From Chrysemys picta bellii (lineage: Eukaryota; Chordata; Testudines; Emydidae), in NCBI RefSeq assembly GCF_011386835.1, contig NC_088800.1, positions 19,768,572 to 19,832,571 of the forward strand: a stretch of DNA of 64,000 nucleotides, read 5' to 3'. Shown in pieces: positions 41,875 to 53,713 of this stretch. A program made the translations under genes and the position numbers. The notes under the pieces were generated by a model, which saw nothing but the letters and a program-made list of their open reading frames with translations, was not told the DNA's origin and made no database searches. The stretch's first letter is position 1; each line of letters starts with the position of its first letter.

Positions 41875-42010
41875 TTATACAGATGGGGAAACTGAGACAC
41901 AAAGGGGGTAAGTGACTTACCCAAGGCCAGAGAGTGAGTTACTGTTATAACTGGGATTCGAAGTCAGGAGTTCCTGCCTCTCAAATCCTTGCTCAGTGCT
42001 CTAGGCAGTT
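41875..42010 (+). repeat. MIR-like CORE-SINE
   Basis: CAGATGGGGAAACTGAGACAC and GTAAGTGACTTACCCAAGGCC are the MIR core in near-consensus form, followed by the usual GGGATTCGAAGTCAGGAGTTCC tail. Confidence 0.82.
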
Positions 42011-43089
42011 CTACCTTTAGTTTTTACTTATATCCCCAGTGAAGTTCCCCACAGAGAACCCACTAGAATCACACAGCCCAAGGGCTGAATGAGAACCATC
42101 CCTTTTAAAGATAAAGCCAATCTATTGGCTATTACAGTTGTATAACAGATATAAATATCTGTGTGAGGGATGATAGGATGGGGAAGAATGTCACACAAAT
42201 CATGGCAATTACAAGAAGTGGGTATGCCTAGCATCACTGTATAAGGCACATTGTAGGCTCTATTCCTTTCCACATCCTTTTTCTCGCTTTGATCTGTGTA
42301 GGGGCCAGCTTGTACCTGGCCCTTTTATAGCTGTGTGTGTAGGGGGAGAACGCAAGGAGTCTGGTACTACTATAATCCCTACTCTTGGCGGGGAGGAAGT
42401 ATAGAGACTCTTCTCTTATAGGATAGGTCTACACTGCATCCTCCTTATGTCAAAGTATAGAGTACCTATTGCACGCCACGCACACATCCCACAGCACAGG
42501 TACAAATAGCCATGTAGATGGTGAGGCACTGTTTAGGTGAGTAAAGACATGCCCGAGCCATACCCTACATGACTCTCTATACACCCAAGCCATGACTCCC
42601 TCTTCTACACTGGAGTTTTTAGCAGTGTAGTGACCTACTGCTGGAGCCTCTCCCTGCTACAGGGTACTGAGAGGGGAGCATGGTGCCTTATCCAATCGGG
42701 ACCCTTCTCCTGCACACCTGGGAGCTCTGGGAAGGAAGGCACAACCCCTAGTTTCCATTGGCCACTCCCTACTTCCCCCCCAAATGGCCCTGTGGGTTCA
42801 AGGCACAGTCTAGCCCCTTGACTATAGAGAGTGTGTGTATTCCTACATGCCTGCAAAGCACCTAGCACACACCCTGCACGGTGTGAATGATGAATAATAG
42901 TATAATAGTGATCTTACAAGTAGTGTGCTGTACCTTCATAGCTGGGCAAAAACTGAATTTCTTGGAACCTAGACCACAGCTAAGATTATCGAAATGTGTC
43001 TTCACTCAGCTTCCTGAAGAAGTGAGATGCAATACTATCTAAATGTGATGGATTTCATGTGGTAATAACCTTAGCAATACTCTACTGAT

Positions 43090-43215
43090 ATTATTTACTA
43101 ATCATGATTTTTAGGTTATTTTAGGTTGGGCCCCACTGTGCTGGCACTGTTCAAACACAGAGTAGCAGACAGTCCCTGCCCCAAAGAGTTTACAGTCTCA
43201 ATAGACCAGACAGGC
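43090..43215 (+). repeat. Ancient L3/MIR-like repeat fragment
   Basis: GGGCCCCACTGTGCTGGCACTGTTCAAACACAGAGTAG...CAGTCCCTGCCCCAAAGAG resembles a widespread old amniote repeat. Class (L3/CR1-like or SINE) is not certain. Confidence 0.6.
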
Positions 43216-43646
43216 ACTGAGTGGGGAAAGGGCTAGAACATGCAAGCAGAGTGAACAGTGTGATGGCAGCAAACATCACGTTAGTGACATAATCATTGGG
43301 GGTGGGGGTAGTTAGGAGGCGATAAGCTAAATGGAGAGAAAGGTGAGGGGAGAGAGGGTGAAGGGAAAAGGGCAGGGGAGAAGAGAGCAAGAGGCAGGTG
43401 TGGAGAGAAGTTGAGGTGAAGAGACTGCGAGGGAGAATTGGGAGAGGGTGGGAGCAAAAGGGCACAGAAAGTCCAGTCAAGACCATAGAAAGTTCTGTGG
43501 ATTGCGGGAGGTCCCTGCTTTGGCTGCTTCTGCCCCTACCGGCTGCAGCTTCTCGCTGGTTTCTTCCTTTCTGCAGCAGATCAATTATTTATTAATTCTT
43601 TGTATGTATTTTGTCATCAAGTATTGATTTATTGTGTTTTCTTTAG

Positions 43647-43757
43647 GTCTTACTGCTGTTGGAGGTTTGGTTTTAATGGGTGGATCTTACCTTCCTTCTA
43701 GCTTGCCTCAAACATTAGCCTTACTAGCTGCATTTGTTTCTTCTGTCAATATTGCAG
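43647..43757 (+). CDS. NNT: NNT exon 12: dII (residues 532-569)
   Basis: [20 protein letters not shown] and [16 protein letters not shown] form further membrane helices. Human has HLYPSTTSQG where this has [10 protein letters not shown]. Phase 1 on both sides; donor GCAG|GTAAGC. Confidence 0.95.
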
Positions 43758-44517
43758 GTAAGCAATGTTTTCCTCTCTATCTTATGATGAATACCTGTGT
43801 ATGCTGACTTTATAGGAAATATTATACATTTCTGTACATTGGTGCATGACATTTCTGTGCTCTGTGAAATGCCAGCTGCTAAAATGGCTTCTAAATTTGC
43901 ACTTGCAAGTTTTCGCACACTAAAAACCTTCATTTACACTCAGACACTGGATTGTGAGACATTTAACTACCCTATGTGCACACACACATGCTGTTCACAT
44001 TTGCCAAAATGGGCATGCCCAACACTGCATGTGCAGATTTAGAATCTGGACTGAGTCCTTGTTGAATTAAATTATAATTTGTTGAAGCTGAACATTTTAC
44101 AGGCCAGAGATTTTGTCTGTTGGCATTTTTGTGTCTGAATTTTAATGGACAAGGAAATAGACAAACTGATAAACTGGATTATACTGTAAGCAAAGTTGGA
44201 GGCCAGGAGAACGTCCCTTTGAAAATTTGGCTCTAGTGGTATTTTAATTCCCACGGATTTGTTGCACACAACCTTAAATAGATTAACTTGATTTTCTAAT
44301 AGTAAATGCCTATGTGGAAGCTTATGTTAGGAGTAACAGTTTCTGTAGCAGAAATAAGTAGCTACCCTGTAAAGCCTCTGCTCTAAAAGAACACAGTAAA
44401 GGGTAAACACTATCACATTTTACCCATTTCCCTCCTCAACCGCAACACTGTAGATATTTCTAGTATTCAGTGTGACTAAAGTTATACACCTAAGACAATA
44501 ATAAGGTACCTAAATAA

Positions 44518-45046
44518 AAAGAACGAGGAGTATTTGTGGCACCTTAGAGACTAACAAATTTATTTGAGCATAAGCTTTCGTGGGATAAAGCCCACTTCAT
44601 CAGATGCATGCAGTGAAAAATACAATAGGAAGATATTCACAGAGAACATGAAAAAATGGGGGTTGCCATACCAACTCCAATGAGACTAATCGATTAATGC
44701 GGGATATTATCAGCAGGAGAAAAAAAAACTTTTGTTTTGATAATCAGGATGGCCCATTTCAAACAGTTGACAAGAAGGTGGGAGTAACAATAGGGGGGAA
44801 ATTAAGCATGGGGAAATAGTTTATAGTTTGTGTAATGACTCATCCACTCCCAGTCTTTATTCAAGCCTAATTTAATGATGTCCATTTTGCAGTTTCTCGT
44901 TGAAGTCTGTTTTTGAAGTTTTTTTTTTGTTGAATAATAGCCCACGAAAGCTTACGCTCAAATAAATTTGTTAGTCTCTAAGGTGCCACAAGTACTTCTC
45001 GTTCTTTTTGCTGATATAGACTGACACGGCTACCACTCTGAAACCT
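44518..45046. mobile_element. Palindrome-ended element with 11-bp duplication GTACCTAAATA
   Basis: The left part AAAGAACGAGGAGTATTTGT...CATAAGCTTTCGTGGG is complementary to the right part CCCACGAAAGCTTACGCTC...AGTACTTCTCGTTCTTT. The right end continues into GCTGATATAGACTGACACGGCTACC, the complement of the head seen at 21698. A core of roughly 320 bp (about 44610-44935) is unpaired. gtacctaaata is repeated at 44506-44516 and 45047-45057. It is the same family as 21698-21903, in opposite orientation. Confidence 0.85.
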
Positions 45047-45062
45047 GTACCTAAATAAGTGG

Positions 45063-45137
45063 CCTGATTTTCAGAGGTGATGAGCATCTGGCGCTCCCAC
45101 TGAGGTCAAAAGGACCTCAGCATCTCTGAAAATCAGG
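45063..45137. repeat. Hairpin repeat CCTGATTTTCAGAG...CTCTGAAAATCAGG
   Basis: A 75-bp imperfect palindrome; the outer 14 bases pair exactly and inner segments (CTGAGGTC/GACCTCAG) pair as well. It resembles a common short reptile repeat. Confidence 0.8.
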
Positions 45138-45594
45138 TGAAAAGACAGGTACCTAATTATGAACGTGGATGTCTAGCTTTTCAGGCACTCAGCTTTGGAA
45201 AGCTTCAGCCTACAAAGACATCTGTGCCAGCAGCCCAGCATGCATGAGCAACCTGATAATAACAAACCATTGTACAAGCACGCCACAGTGGAGAGGGGGA
45301 AATGGTTAAGAAAACGAGATTCCCAGGGCTCATTATAAACAACTGCAAGCCAAAACCCATTTTCAAATTTCACTGAAATACTTGTGTGCCAATTTCACTT
45401 GGATCAGACTCCATGTTGTAAAGTATTTTTTCTTCGAGAATGTTGCAGTTCCAGTGGGAAGCTAAAATATCAGCAAGGGAATAGCTAGAAAGGCTTTCAA
45501 TAATCTCTTAATCAAGTATCAACCTAACACTTGAAATTGGAGAGTATGTGCCATAGTATATGGTGCTTATATGGCTCCCATGTCGGTAGTATTC

Positions 45595-45692
45595 AAGCAC
45601 CTTATAATCTTGTTTTAATGCTTTTATCCTCTCAAAATCCCTATGAGGCTGAGACGTGCTATTGTCCCCATTTTACAGCTGGGGAACTAAGG
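45595..45692 (+). repeat. MIR-like SINE fragment
   Basis: CCCCATTTTACAGCTGGGGAACTAAGG matches the MIR core; the upstream part TATCCTCTCAAAATCCCTATGAGG also fits. Confidence 0.65.
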
Positions 45693-46331
45693 CCTTGGCT
45701 ACACTTTCCCTTTCCTCCAAGCCATGGGGCAGCAGAAGAGCTGGTTCATAATTTCTATTGCAGTCTCAAGATTGCAGTACTCTCTGCTGTTCGTTTTATC
45801 TAACTCTGCAGGTCTGTGGAATAGCCAATGGATTCTCATACTCCCAGGCCCACCAGTACCTTCCATGGCCTGCCCCTACCCAAGTCTCCAAACTTCTACT
45901 ACATTGTGGAGTTCAGCTTTGTAGTGTGCAGGGTGTGTAGGTCCCATGCATGGCCTCCCAGAATCCTCTCCACTTCCCTTTGCACTGTAGGATTACAGTA
46001 GTCCTGCTGCATCCAATATGACCTCAGAGGAAAGAGGGAGGTGGGATGATTTGGCCTTCAGAGCAGTAAGTTTGATGCTGAAAAATCTTATTAAAAAAAC
46101 ACAGCAGTTTAGTAACAGAACTGAATATTCTAGTTCTGCAAGGGACAGAAGAGAAGGCAGTTTGCTAACCACATTTGAGATAAATTTGCAACCAAAATAG
46201 TTTGCAGAATGCAAACATAATACAGAAGTAACCCTCACCTACTGTAAAGGAGTGGTTTTTATTTATAGGAATGTACATGCAAGGACTCCTGTCTTCTTAT
46301 TCTTACAGTTCAAACGTATATTTCCCAACAG

Positions 46332-46477
46332 GCGGTTTCTTAATTACACAACGAATGCTGGATATGTTCAAACGACCTACAGACCCACCGGAATATAATT
46401 ATCTCTATCTCCTCCCTGGAGCAGTGTTTGTTGGAGGATATGGTGCCTCTCTTGCCAGTGGATATAACATTGAACAG
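46332..46477 (+). CDS. NNT: NNT exon 13: dII (residues 569-617)
   Basis: [20 protein letters not shown] and [16 protein letters not shown] contain the conserved matrix loop [13 protein letters not shown]. The exon ends GYNIEQ, phase 0, donor CAG|GTCAGG. The loop joins the regions corresponding to bacterial PntA and PntB. Confidence 0.96.
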
Positions 46478-46569
46478 GTCAGGCAACATTCAGATTTATT
46501 TTGCTCAGTTATCAGGTTAGCAATCTAAGCAGCTAGGCTCAGTTGTGCTAGCAAAGCTAAATAAATGAA

Positions 46570-46675
46570 GGGCCTGATTCTGCAAATACTGCTGGCCTTA
46601 ATAGTTACCAGTATATATAGTAAGGGACTATTCACAGTAATAGGTACTTGGCTCAGTATTTGCAGAATTGAGCCC
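46570..46675. repeat. Hairpin repeat GGGCCTGATTCTGCAAATACTG
   Basis: The left 22 bases pair with CAGTATTTGCAGAATTGAGCCC at the right with few mismatches. 106 bp, non-coding; related in style to other short palindromes in these introns. Confidence 0.8.
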
Positions 46676-47469
46676 CTAATTTTTAGTATAGGCCAAACTA
46701 TTGACTTACATGGGCAAATATTCTCCATCCCTTTTCACTGGATCATGGACTCTCTGGTTTCCTAGTAAGCTGTCCACCAGTAAGAGCGAGGAGAAAACAG
46801 TTTTATAGCCTTTCTGTATCCCACAGTCCTTATTCGAGCAAAACTCATTTCATTCAATAAAAGACCGCAGAATTTGGCTCTGCATTTTCCATTCCATGAT
46901 GGTCTATTTGTCCTTTCATGAGTTTCTTAAGGAAGGTGAAATACAGTCAAGTTACTGTATCACCTTGCAGGGAAAAAACTGTGCATGTGTGAGTTTAAAA
47001 AAAAAGTTTGTTGAAATACAGCATGGAATTTCTGAAGTAGACGGTGGTAGACGTAATACTGTTCAATACTGGCTTTTCTGAATCGCTTTTATATAGTCAC
47101 AAAGATCACAGACTGCACTTTACATCATTTCCCAGCATCCTAGCAACACAAAACATAACTACCTCCTCTATAACAAACCTCAGAATGTGCTCTTGTTGTG
47201 TAGAACAGAATCTTTAGACGTTGCTCTTTGCAAGAAGAAATTCTTCAATCGACTCATCAACTGGAGTGAGCAAAACTGGTGACCTAAAGAATATATGTAC
47301 TTGCAGGGACCCCACAGAATCAGTTACTTGCCTTGGCATGACAGTAGTGTTTCTGCATTGGTTGAGAGGTTCATCGTGCTGTCCTGGCAAGATTTGGAAG
47401 ACAGAATTTCTGTGAACTCTTTGAACAGGTTCTTTCTGCTTTAGTAAGAAACCCTCCTGCTCTCTTTTT

Positions 47470-47590
47470 TAAAATGATTATTATTTATTATTTGTTGAGC
47501 ACCTTGAGAATGCGTGGCAGTTTATAGGCATAAAGGTATAGAAGGTCTCTAGCCCAAGGAGCTTACATTTAAACTGGATAGACAATGCAG
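47470..47590 (+). repeat. Ancient L3/MIR-like repeat fragment
   Basis: ATTATTATTTATTATTTGTTGAGCACCTTGAG...AGCCCAAGGAGCTTACATTTAA resembles the family at 43090, strongly diverged. Confidence 0.45.
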
Positions 47591-47674
47591 TTCTGCTTGT
47601 GCAGTTGAATTAAGCTTCTTAAAAGATTTACTATTTCAACAAACTTTTTTTTAAAACTCACACATACACATTTT

Positions 47675-48592
47675 TTTTCTAACATCTTTATTAATGACCT
47701 GGCTGTAGGTATAGAGAGCATACTGATCAGGTTTGCATATGACACAAAGCTGGGGGAGTTGCCAATACTTTGGAAATTCAAGAGATCTTGATAAATTGGA
47801 GAACTGGGCTATAGACAACAAAATGAAACTCAACAAAGACAAATGTAAGGTGCTACACTTAGGGAAGAAAAACCAAATGCACAAATACAGAATGGGAGAT
47901 AACTGGCTTGGCACCAGCACTGCTGAGAAGTACTGGGCGTTGTCGTGGATCACAACCTCAACATGAGTCAGCAATTGGGTGCTGTTGCAAAAAAAGCCAA
48001 TGCTATTTTAGGCTGCATTAACAGAGGCATAGCATGTGAGTCACGGGAGGTGGTGGTACCACTCTACTGGGCACTGGCTAGGCATCAGTTGGTGTACTGT
48101 GTCCAATTTTGGTCAGCAATGTGTAGAAAGGATGTAGAGAAACTGGAAAGGATCCAGCGGCGAGTGACAAAGTTGATCAAAGGGATGGAATGCAAACCAT
48201 ATGAGCAAAGGCTGAAGTAACTGGGTATGTTCAGTTTGGAAAAGAGGAGATTAAGGGGGATATGATAGTGGTCTTCAAATATTTGAAAGGCTGCCATAAA
48301 AAAGACGGAGAAAAGTTGTTCTCTTTTGCCACAGAGGGCAGAACAAGAGGCAATGGTTCAAACTACAGCATAGCAGATTTAGATTGAACCTCGGAGAAAA
48401 CTTCCTAACTGTAATGACAGTAGGAGAATGGAACAGACTGCCTAGAGAGGTTGTTGAAGCTCCTTCACTGGAGGTTTTCAAAGGAGGCTGGATAACCAAC
48501 TGTCTTGGATGGATTAAACACAACAAATCCTGCATCTTGACAGGGGCTTAGACTAGATGACCCTCACGGTCCCTTCTAACCCTATGATTCTA
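47675..48592 (+). mobile_element. CR1 LINE, 3' part (RT C-terminus and 3' UTR)
   Basis: Plus-strand pieces read FAYDTKLGELP (RT catalytic motif with FADD changed to FAYD), KMKLNKDKCKVLHLGKKN, LGCINRGIACESREVVVPLY and KDVEKLERIQRRVTKLIKGM. The 3' end is GACCCTCACGGTCCCTTCTAACCCTATGATTCTAATTC. At least one frameshift separates the parts (near 47945). It is 5'-truncated and inactive. Confidence 0.92.
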
Positions 48593-50229
48593 ATTCACCT
48601 CCAAATTCTTAGCTGTTATTCTAAATACAGACACCAGAAGCTGAGTCATCATTTCGTTTCTGAGATAGTCTAAGCAGCAAGCTATGGTTGCTGAAGACAC
48701 TGAAAGAAAGTATTCTGTGAAGCAAATGGCCTGATAGTAATCAGAACCCCTAACAGAATTGAACTGGTCCACTCTTACTAACCCTTAGGACTTCCCTCCA
48801 CCCACAAAGGTGATCATCACCAAAAATCTGGAGAAACTGAGGTGTCAATTTTCATTAATTCTTTAAAGTACTTTAAACAAAACCGTTTCAAGAAAGGAAG
48901 CTGATAAATATCCTGGAATTTATCAGAAGGTCATTTAGCAGTCACTAGGCAAAGTAATAGAGCTTATTGCCCAAACAGCTGTATCAGGGATAGTTTTTCA
49001 TTGGGACCCCATTCTTTGAAGCTATACTAAACTAATAGTCTAGGATACCTGATACTTCGGTTAAAGGAATTAAACAATACAATTGACTCCAGGAAATAAT
49101 ACACCAAAGAGTGCTGATAGTAAAAATGTAATATCTAATAAACATCTTGCTGAGCTACAGAGCAGAAGAAGAACTGGGAATAGTAGTGGATGTTTATAGC
49201 TTATTTTCTAGATACACTGAGCTACTGATTTATTTGTCTGCTTCCTGGGTTTGGACCTAACACCACAAGGACCAGGCCAATAGTTAGAAAGACATTGGGC
49301 CAAATTCTCTGCTGGTGTAAACAGGCAAAACTCTATTGAAGTCAGAGGAACTGCACCCATTTACACCAATATAAAATGTGGCCATTAGGTGTTTCCCAAA
49401 TAGTAACATATTTGAAAAAGTAGGATGTCTGTAGGGGTTACGGATAGGATTCTAGAAGGAGAATTATCTGGTACTTTCTAATAGAGCTGCAAACCTGAAT
49501 GTGCAGCCCAAACGGACACCATTAAAACTATTTTAGTGCTAGTCCTTCTAGCCTGTTGCCTGGATCCTAATTATGATATTATGTAGTCACATTTATAGTA
49601 ACAACCTGCAAAAAATAATCTATGACAGGTGGTTGTCAGCTTCGGCTATTGATTTAGATGAATGGCAAACAGGTCCATTTGCAATGCTTCGGCAGTTGTT
49701 TGGTGGAAAAGGTCTCTTTAAAGCTAATCATTCCTGAATCCCAGAAAAGCATTTTGTACAAACAAAGCATTGTTTAGTCGACATATTTCTGCACCCTTCT
49801 TTGACATGCCTGCAAGCGCCCCTGTTGGCTACGCTTACTAGGGTAAATGGCCTTTAGAAATATTTACTCTCAGTATTTTCTCTCCTTCTCCCTTGTATAG
49901 CTATCTGGGCACTGTGCTGACAAATCAGAATGGCTTGCAGCAACCCGTAGCTAGTGCAGAAAGCAACCAATCACAGTATTGCAGACCATCCCACCCTCCA
50001 TTTATGAGAATCCCATTTTTGACTACTCTTTTGTTTCTCCCAGCTTGGAAAGAGCATTTTGGATATGTGTCTTTTGTAGGGGATCTCATTGTCATAATTC
50101 CTGGGCGAACTGACCCCTCCTGGTCTCTCCAAGCACACCTTCTCTAGGCCTCATGCCATTGCCTGTCTCTTGGAGAGGAATCACACGATTGTCCCATCTC
50201 AGATCGGGCCCTGGGTTGCAGTCCCATGG

Positions 50230-50880
50230 TATTAACTATGATTTACCTGAGCAGGTCTGACTTATGCCAGACCCTGCAGTTCTGTTCCTGCCAGGACATT
50301 AACAGTGGTATTCAGTTATCAAGCAGCCTCCTTAAAACAAAGTATCATTTATTTAGAACAAAAGCATTTCAGGGAAAACATGTCTAAATAATAATAATAA
50401 TAAAACAGACTGCACGCATATCAGGTTTTCCTCCTAAGGCCTACCATTTCCTGGATCTGGGGAAGGCCCAATTTCTTTAGATTCCCTCCACAAGTCTTTC
50501 TCTCTGTCATACTGTCATTCTGTCAAGCCTCCCTCCTCCCCTTGCCATCCCCCCTAACCCCGGAAGGCTTTTGACTGTTTGATCTCCATGTTCCAAGCTT
50601 GGCACAACAAGCTTGCATCTTCTTTGGCGACATGATGCCTGGTCCTTGAAGCTGATAATTTTGCCCATTGTCTTTCAAGTGTGTGCATGGGTTTTCTTCT
50701 CTGGGAAGCCATTGTGTTCCTTCCCACAGCACAATATAAGTTAGATCAACACTTCCATAGAGGAAAATCTTACAACCCTACACAGTAACTTGCCCTCCCT
50801 GACCCAGTCACATACAATGTTCATAAAATTGTTACACCTCAGTATTGATAACACTGTTACATGTCAGCTCTACTTCTGCC
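50230..50880. repeat. Possible LTR-derived fragment
   Basis: The stretch from CAGGTCTGACTTATGCCAGACCC to TGTCAGCTCTACTTCTGCCACA contains T-rich, AATAAT-rich and C-rich blocks arranged as in the solo LTR at 30431. No TG...CA pair with a target duplication was found. Weak call. Confidence 0.3.
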
Positions 50881-51960
50881 ACATTTAGCTCTTTGGATTT
50901 CCATTTTTGAAAAGCCCCTTTGAACAGTTCTTGAAAAGTACAGGAAGCAAAAGATCTTGTGATGACCTTTCTGGGCTTTTATGGGGGGGGTATGGAATGT
51001 CTTAGCTTCATTGGTTACGAGGTGATTAGAGAATGGTGGGTATGCAGCCTATATTCTTTTTGTCATTGTCACATTGTTTTAGATTCATGATTATCAATGG
51101 ATTCAGTAATACAGGTGGGGAAAAAAGTAACATTGAGCTTTTGTGCTGTGAAATAAAATCACCATGTGCTTTTCAAACACAAGAAAGAACACCACATGTT
51201 ATTTATAAATGCATCATCATGTAGGGATTTCAGAACATTTTGTGAATCAAAACACTTAAGAATCAAAGTAACAGAAAATCAATGGGAATGATCTCATAGC
51301 ATTACAATCCCTAAAATGCAGTTTAAATGACTGATTCGATAAAATGTGTTTCTTCCCCACACAAAGAAACTGCTGATTAAAACCATTTAAAAACACATCC
51401 AATGTAAAAGATGGTAAATCTAGCAAAGATAATTATACTAAATTACTTTAAGCTTGAACTAATGTGTTATTAGTTTGTTACTCTAGGGAGAGAGTAGTAA
51501 GAACCCACACACATACACACTTGAAGATGAGTCACAATGGCAGGGCAATGACGACTAATGCAAGAAAATAGTAGTGCAATGGTTATGGAAATAACCAAAA
51601 ATATGTACTTAAATATATGTCACTGGGGATTAAGGCTATGTATTTGAGAAGTTTAGTCAGTGTCACCGCTGCAATGTTTGCAGAGTGATGTGACAGAGAA
51701 ATACAGGAATGGAGAATCGAAAGGAGACAACTTAGGGAAGTTTCAGCACCTGGGGTTGAACAAACTGGACTCCTCCACTAATATGCAAAGAAGAAATCTT
51801 TCATATCTTAAACCATAAACTCTTGGCATTGAAACTTCCCCTCCCCCTACTCTAGCTGGGGATCCTGGAGGTTTTGCAACACCCTTATCTTCTACCAGGA
51901 GAGAAGACGGATGTGCAGTAATGCTGTGCACTACGTATTAACTTTTGCATTGTTTTACAG

Positions 51961-52156
51961 ATGATCTATTTGGGCTCAGGTCTTTGCTGTGTTGGTGCAC
52001 TGGCAGGATTGTCTAGTCAGAACACTTCTAGACTTGGCAATGCCCTAGGTATGATTGGGGTGGCTGGTGGTGTAGCAGCTACACTAGGAGCACTGAACCC
52101 ATCACCAGAAGTACTCGCTCAGATGTCTGCTGCCATGGCAATGGGTGGTACAATAG
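51961..52156 (+). CDS. NNT: NNT exon 14: dII (residues 618-683)
   Basis: [20 protein letters not shown] and [20 protein letters not shown] form glycine-rich helices matching the start of the PntB-like half; [12 protein letters not shown] closes it. Human begins IMYLGSG. Phase 0 start after TTGTTTTACAG; donor ATAG|GTATGT in phase 1. Confidence 0.96.
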
Positions 52157-53479
52157 GTATGTACAACACATTGTACAATTCATGTAGCCTGACTTCATAC
52201 CGCATTCATTAGTGGTTTATTAACCAAAGAATAATTCTTTATTTATAATAGGATGAGAAAATACATTTGGAAAGTGCATTAATGCCTAAAGGTGGCAATC
52301 TTGACTAAGAGGAGAACTTAAGATGGTGAAGCAGATATGTACAAAGCTTATAAATTGTTTTTAAATTTGGTCACATGGCTTAAGCTTAAAACATACTTTT
52401 TATTTCTAGGAAGTATTTTACCTGAATATGCACTTGCTGGCAAGTTACAATCAAAGGAAATAGTAACCATAGCTCAAAATGGTGGCTGTCGTTATAGAGT
52501 TTATGATTACAGTATTTCCCAGAGGTTCCTTTCCCCATTTTCCAGAGCCTCCTAGATTACCTTTCGTGGCCTTGTTTGGAATCCTGAAAGTCTCACTACA
52601 GGCAACCCTGCAGTGAATGTTTTTCAGTTGAAATTTCCCTTCATGTAATTCCAAAAAGCAGTGGAGAGCACAATCAGGAAAATTTAAAATCCTCCTATTC
52701 GTTACTTATGCCTCTCCCAAATGTTCTTATTGCTAATAGTTTTGATAACAATTATAATATAATTAATAGGGTGAGGGGAGAAGGATTAGCAAGTATGTTC
52801 CTGGATCACAATATCGTTGAACGATTGGTCTGTAGTCAGGACTACTAGAACTGTAATGCCAGATCTTGGGCCTGGCAGAGGGTTTACTAATCTTCAGTGG
52901 TGGCCATACCTGTGTAGCCACATAGGATCCTTATAACAGGGTATGCTGACCCTTGTGGCAGGGTAGAAATCCAGCCCTGCTCTGTTCCACATTTCAGCCC
53001 AGAAGGAATGGAACTTTGGGAGTTGTAATCTCCAAGGAACATGGGAGTTGGAGGCCTGACAGTAGGAATGGTGGGAAAGAGCATTCCCAGCTTGTGAATG
53101 AGAACGCAATGTGCTCTCCCAGAGCCTCCAGGGGCATTTTGCTTGCCTGCTCCCTGTAGGCAGAATACATCTGGGAGATATGACTGATGCGCCAGCAGCA
53201 TCCCCTCCCCAAGGAAGAGGTTGTGGCTTCAAAGCCCCAATCTGGCTCTGTTTCTTTTAGTCTGTTGTCTCAGAATGTTCTTGCAATATATTTTTGGAGG
53301 AGATTTAAATTAGGTTATAATTTCCTACAACTATTATGTTTCTATTGTATTGCACAAAAAGAAAAACAACATAAGAAAGAAAACAGTCCTCTGTTGCTTC
53401 ACTGCCTGTTTATACTTCAAGCGAGGATGAAATACAATACAATTCTTTAATCTTGGATCTAAATCATTTCATTTTACAG
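52157..53479 (+). other. NNT: Intron after exon 14 (1.3 kb)
   Basis: No confidently assigned repeat; 52880-53240 gives long open frames on both strands but no recognisable protein. Acceptor CATTTTACAG. Confidence 0.7.
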
Positions 53480-53713
53480 GTCTCACAGTTGCGAAACGGA
53501 TTGAAATCTCTGACCTTCCACAGCTTGTAGCTGCATTTCACAGTCTGGTTGGGTTGGCCGCAGTTCTTACATGTATTGCTGAGTATATGATCGAATATCC
53601 ACACCTCGATGTTCACCCTTCTGCCAGTGTTCTCAAAACTGTGGCATATTTGGGCACCTATATTGGGGGTGTAACCTTCAGCGGTTCGTTAGTGGCTTAT
53701 GGAAAACTGCAAG
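53480..53713 (+). CDS. NNT: NNT exon 15: dII with the proton-pathway histidine (residues 683-761)
   Basis: [20 protein letters not shown] is followed by [15 protein letters not shown], and [20 protein letters not shown] ends the exon. H703 in [12 protein letters not shown] aligns with E. coli PntB His91, implicated in proton translocation, and is conserved. Phase 1 on both sides; donor CAAG|GTACTT. Confidence 0.97.

Larger units (their letters stand above)
41803..43646 (+). other. NNT: Intron after exon 11 (1.8 kb)
   Basis: Contains a MIR-like SINE (41875-42010), an unclassified repeat-like stretch beginning ATAGGTCTACACTGC (about 42420-42550) and an L3/MIR-like fragment (43090-43215). Acceptor TTGTGTTTTCTTTAG. 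Confidence 0.75.
43758..46331 (+). other. NNT: Intron after exon 12 (2.6 kb)
   Basis: Contains a palindrome-ended element (44518-45046), a hairpin repeat (45063-45137) and a MIR-like fragment (45595-45692). Nothing else was identified in 43758-44505 or 45700-46331. Acceptor TATTTCCCAACAG. Confidence 0.75.
46478..51960 (+). other. NNT: Intron after exon 13 (5.5 kb)
   Basis: Contains a hairpin repeat (46570-46675), an inverted pair of 38-bp blocks (46979-47016 and 47633-47670), an old L3/MIR-like fragment (47470-47590), a CR1 3' end (47675-48592), a decayed MITE-like palindrome (about 49293-49385) and a possible LTR fragment (50230-50880). Nothing else was identified. Acceptor TTGTTTTACAG. Confidence 0.72.
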
